A stretch of DNA of 5,951 bases, taken from the NCBI GenBank assembly GCA_018716795.1, contig DVJK01000250.1:1-5951 (forward strand), written 5' to 3'. A model generated the notes under the pieces. The model was not told the origin of the DNA, made no database searches, and saw nothing but the letters and a program-made list of their open reading frames with translations. Positions 5,352 to 5,951 of the stretch are shown piece by piece (within the stretch, counting starts at the first letter, position 1; each line of letters starts with the position of its first letter). Both the position numbers and the translations under genes were made by a program. Source of the DNA: Candidatus Scatomorpha merdipullorum (GTDB lineage Bacteria; Bacillota; Clostridia; Oscillospirales; Oscillospiraceae).

Positions 5352-5951
5352 ATGCAGATTTTTGAGGAACTCAAGGCACGCGGGCTTATCGCCCAGCTCA
5401 CCGACGAAGAGGAGATTCGCGACCTTATAAACGCGGGGAAGGCCACGTTCTATATAGGCTTCGACGCTACGGCGGACAGCCTGCACATAGGGCACTTCAT
5501 GGCCCTCAACCTCATGCGGCGCCTGCAGCTCGCGGGCAACAGGCCCATAGCCCTGCTCGGCGGCGGCACGACCATGGTCGGCGACCCCTCGGGCCGCACG
5601 GATATGCGCCAGATGCTGACCCAGGAGCAGATTCAGGCCAACGCCGCCAAGTTCAAGGTCCAGATGAGCAAGTTCATCGACTTCTCCGAGGGAAAGGCCC
5701 TGATGCTCGACAACGCCGACTGGCTTCTGAAGCTCAACTATATCGAGCTGCTGCGCGACGTGGGCGCCTGCTTCTCCGTCAACAACATGCTGCGCGCCGA
5801 GTGCTATAAGCAGCGCATGGAGAAGGGCCTGAGCTTCCTCGAATTCAACTACATGATTATGCAGAGCTACGACTTCTACCACATGTTCCAGAAGTACGAC
5901 TGCGTCATGCAGTGCGGCGGCGACGACCAGTGGTCCAACATCCTCGGCGGC
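5352..5951 (+). CDS. tyrS: Tyrosyl-tRNA synthetase, N-terminal part (3' truncated)
   Basis: TyrRS is a class I aminoacyl-tRNA synthetase that activates tyrosine with ATP and charges tRNA-Tyr; it works as a cytosolic dimer. The window contains the first 200 residues, with no stop before the right edge; the family is usually about 400-420 residues long. The Rossmann catalytic domain is clear: FYIGFDATADSLHIGH, with the HIGH signature at 45-48, then GGGTTMVGDPSGRTDMR, then FNYMIMQSYDF, whose Tyr167, Gln171 and Asp174 fit the tyrosine-binding helix, and finally GGDDQWSN at 189-196. The KMSKS loop and the C-terminal S4 domain lie beyond the edge. Ile codons are less ATA-rich here (4 of 12) than in the first three genes, consistent with stronger expression. 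The ATG at 5352 follows a modest GGGA Shine-Dalgarno. The gene lies 81 bp after the Cys-rich gene and may or may not belong to the same transcript. Confidence 0.97.
   Translation, partial: MQIFEELKARGLIAQLTDEEEIRDLINAGKATFYIGFDATADSLHIGHFMALNLMRRLQLAGNRPIALLGGGTTMVGDPSGRTDMRQMLTQEQIQANAAKFKVQMSKFIDFSEGKALMLDNADWLLKLNYIELLRDVGACFSVNNMLRAECYKQRMEKGLSFLEFNYMIMQSYDFYHMFQKYDCVMQCGGDDQWSNILGG

Overview
This window is a tightly packed, single-strand (+) run of seven housekeeping genes from a GC-rich bacterium. The order is dxs (3' part) - tlyA - nadK - argR - recN - a small Cys-rich putative redox protein - tyrS (5' part). The dxs-tlyA-(nadK)-argR-recN cluster is a known Firmicutes arrangement. Together with the style of the ArgR and TyrRS proteins, it suggests a high-GC member of the Clostridia, perhaps Oscillospiraceae-like. 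That taxonomic call is inference from gene order and remembered sequence style, not from a search. An odd genomic signature is heavy use of the isoleucine codon ATA despite the high GC content (27 of 42 Ile codons in dxs, tlyA and nadK).

Layout: positions 1-1052 hold the C-terminal two thirds or so of DXP synthase, cut by the window edge. tlyA (1042-1848) overlaps the dxs end by 11 bp, and nadK (1841-2683) overlaps the tlyA end by 8 bp. argR (2694-3140) follows after 10 bp with a strong Shine-Dalgarno sequence. recN (3153-4865) follows after 12 bp. The Cys-rich gene (4866-5270) starts on the base right after the recN stop. An 81-bp gap with a short hairpin and an imperfect repeat leads into tyrS (5352 to the window end, open at its 3' side). 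No stretch above 300 bases lacks a gene, and no RNA gene, insertion sequence or CRISPR array was seen.

How the genes fit together: the first five are very probably one translationally coupled operon. They mix isoprenoid/thiamine precursor synthesis (dxs), rRNA 2'-O-methylation (tlyA), NADP supply (nadK), arginine-responsive regulation (argR) and double-strand break repair (recN). No obvious metabolic logic links them beyond conserved neighbourhood.

The most interesting signal is inside recN. A near-consensus housekeeping promoter (TTGCCA, 17 bp, TATAAT at 4219-4247) sits in a short block where codon choice switches abruptly to A/T-ending codons, and its -35 box lies in a perfect inverted repeat. 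It could give the downstream redox gene, and perhaps tyrS, transcription independent of the upstream operon. I see no clearly new multi-gene system here.
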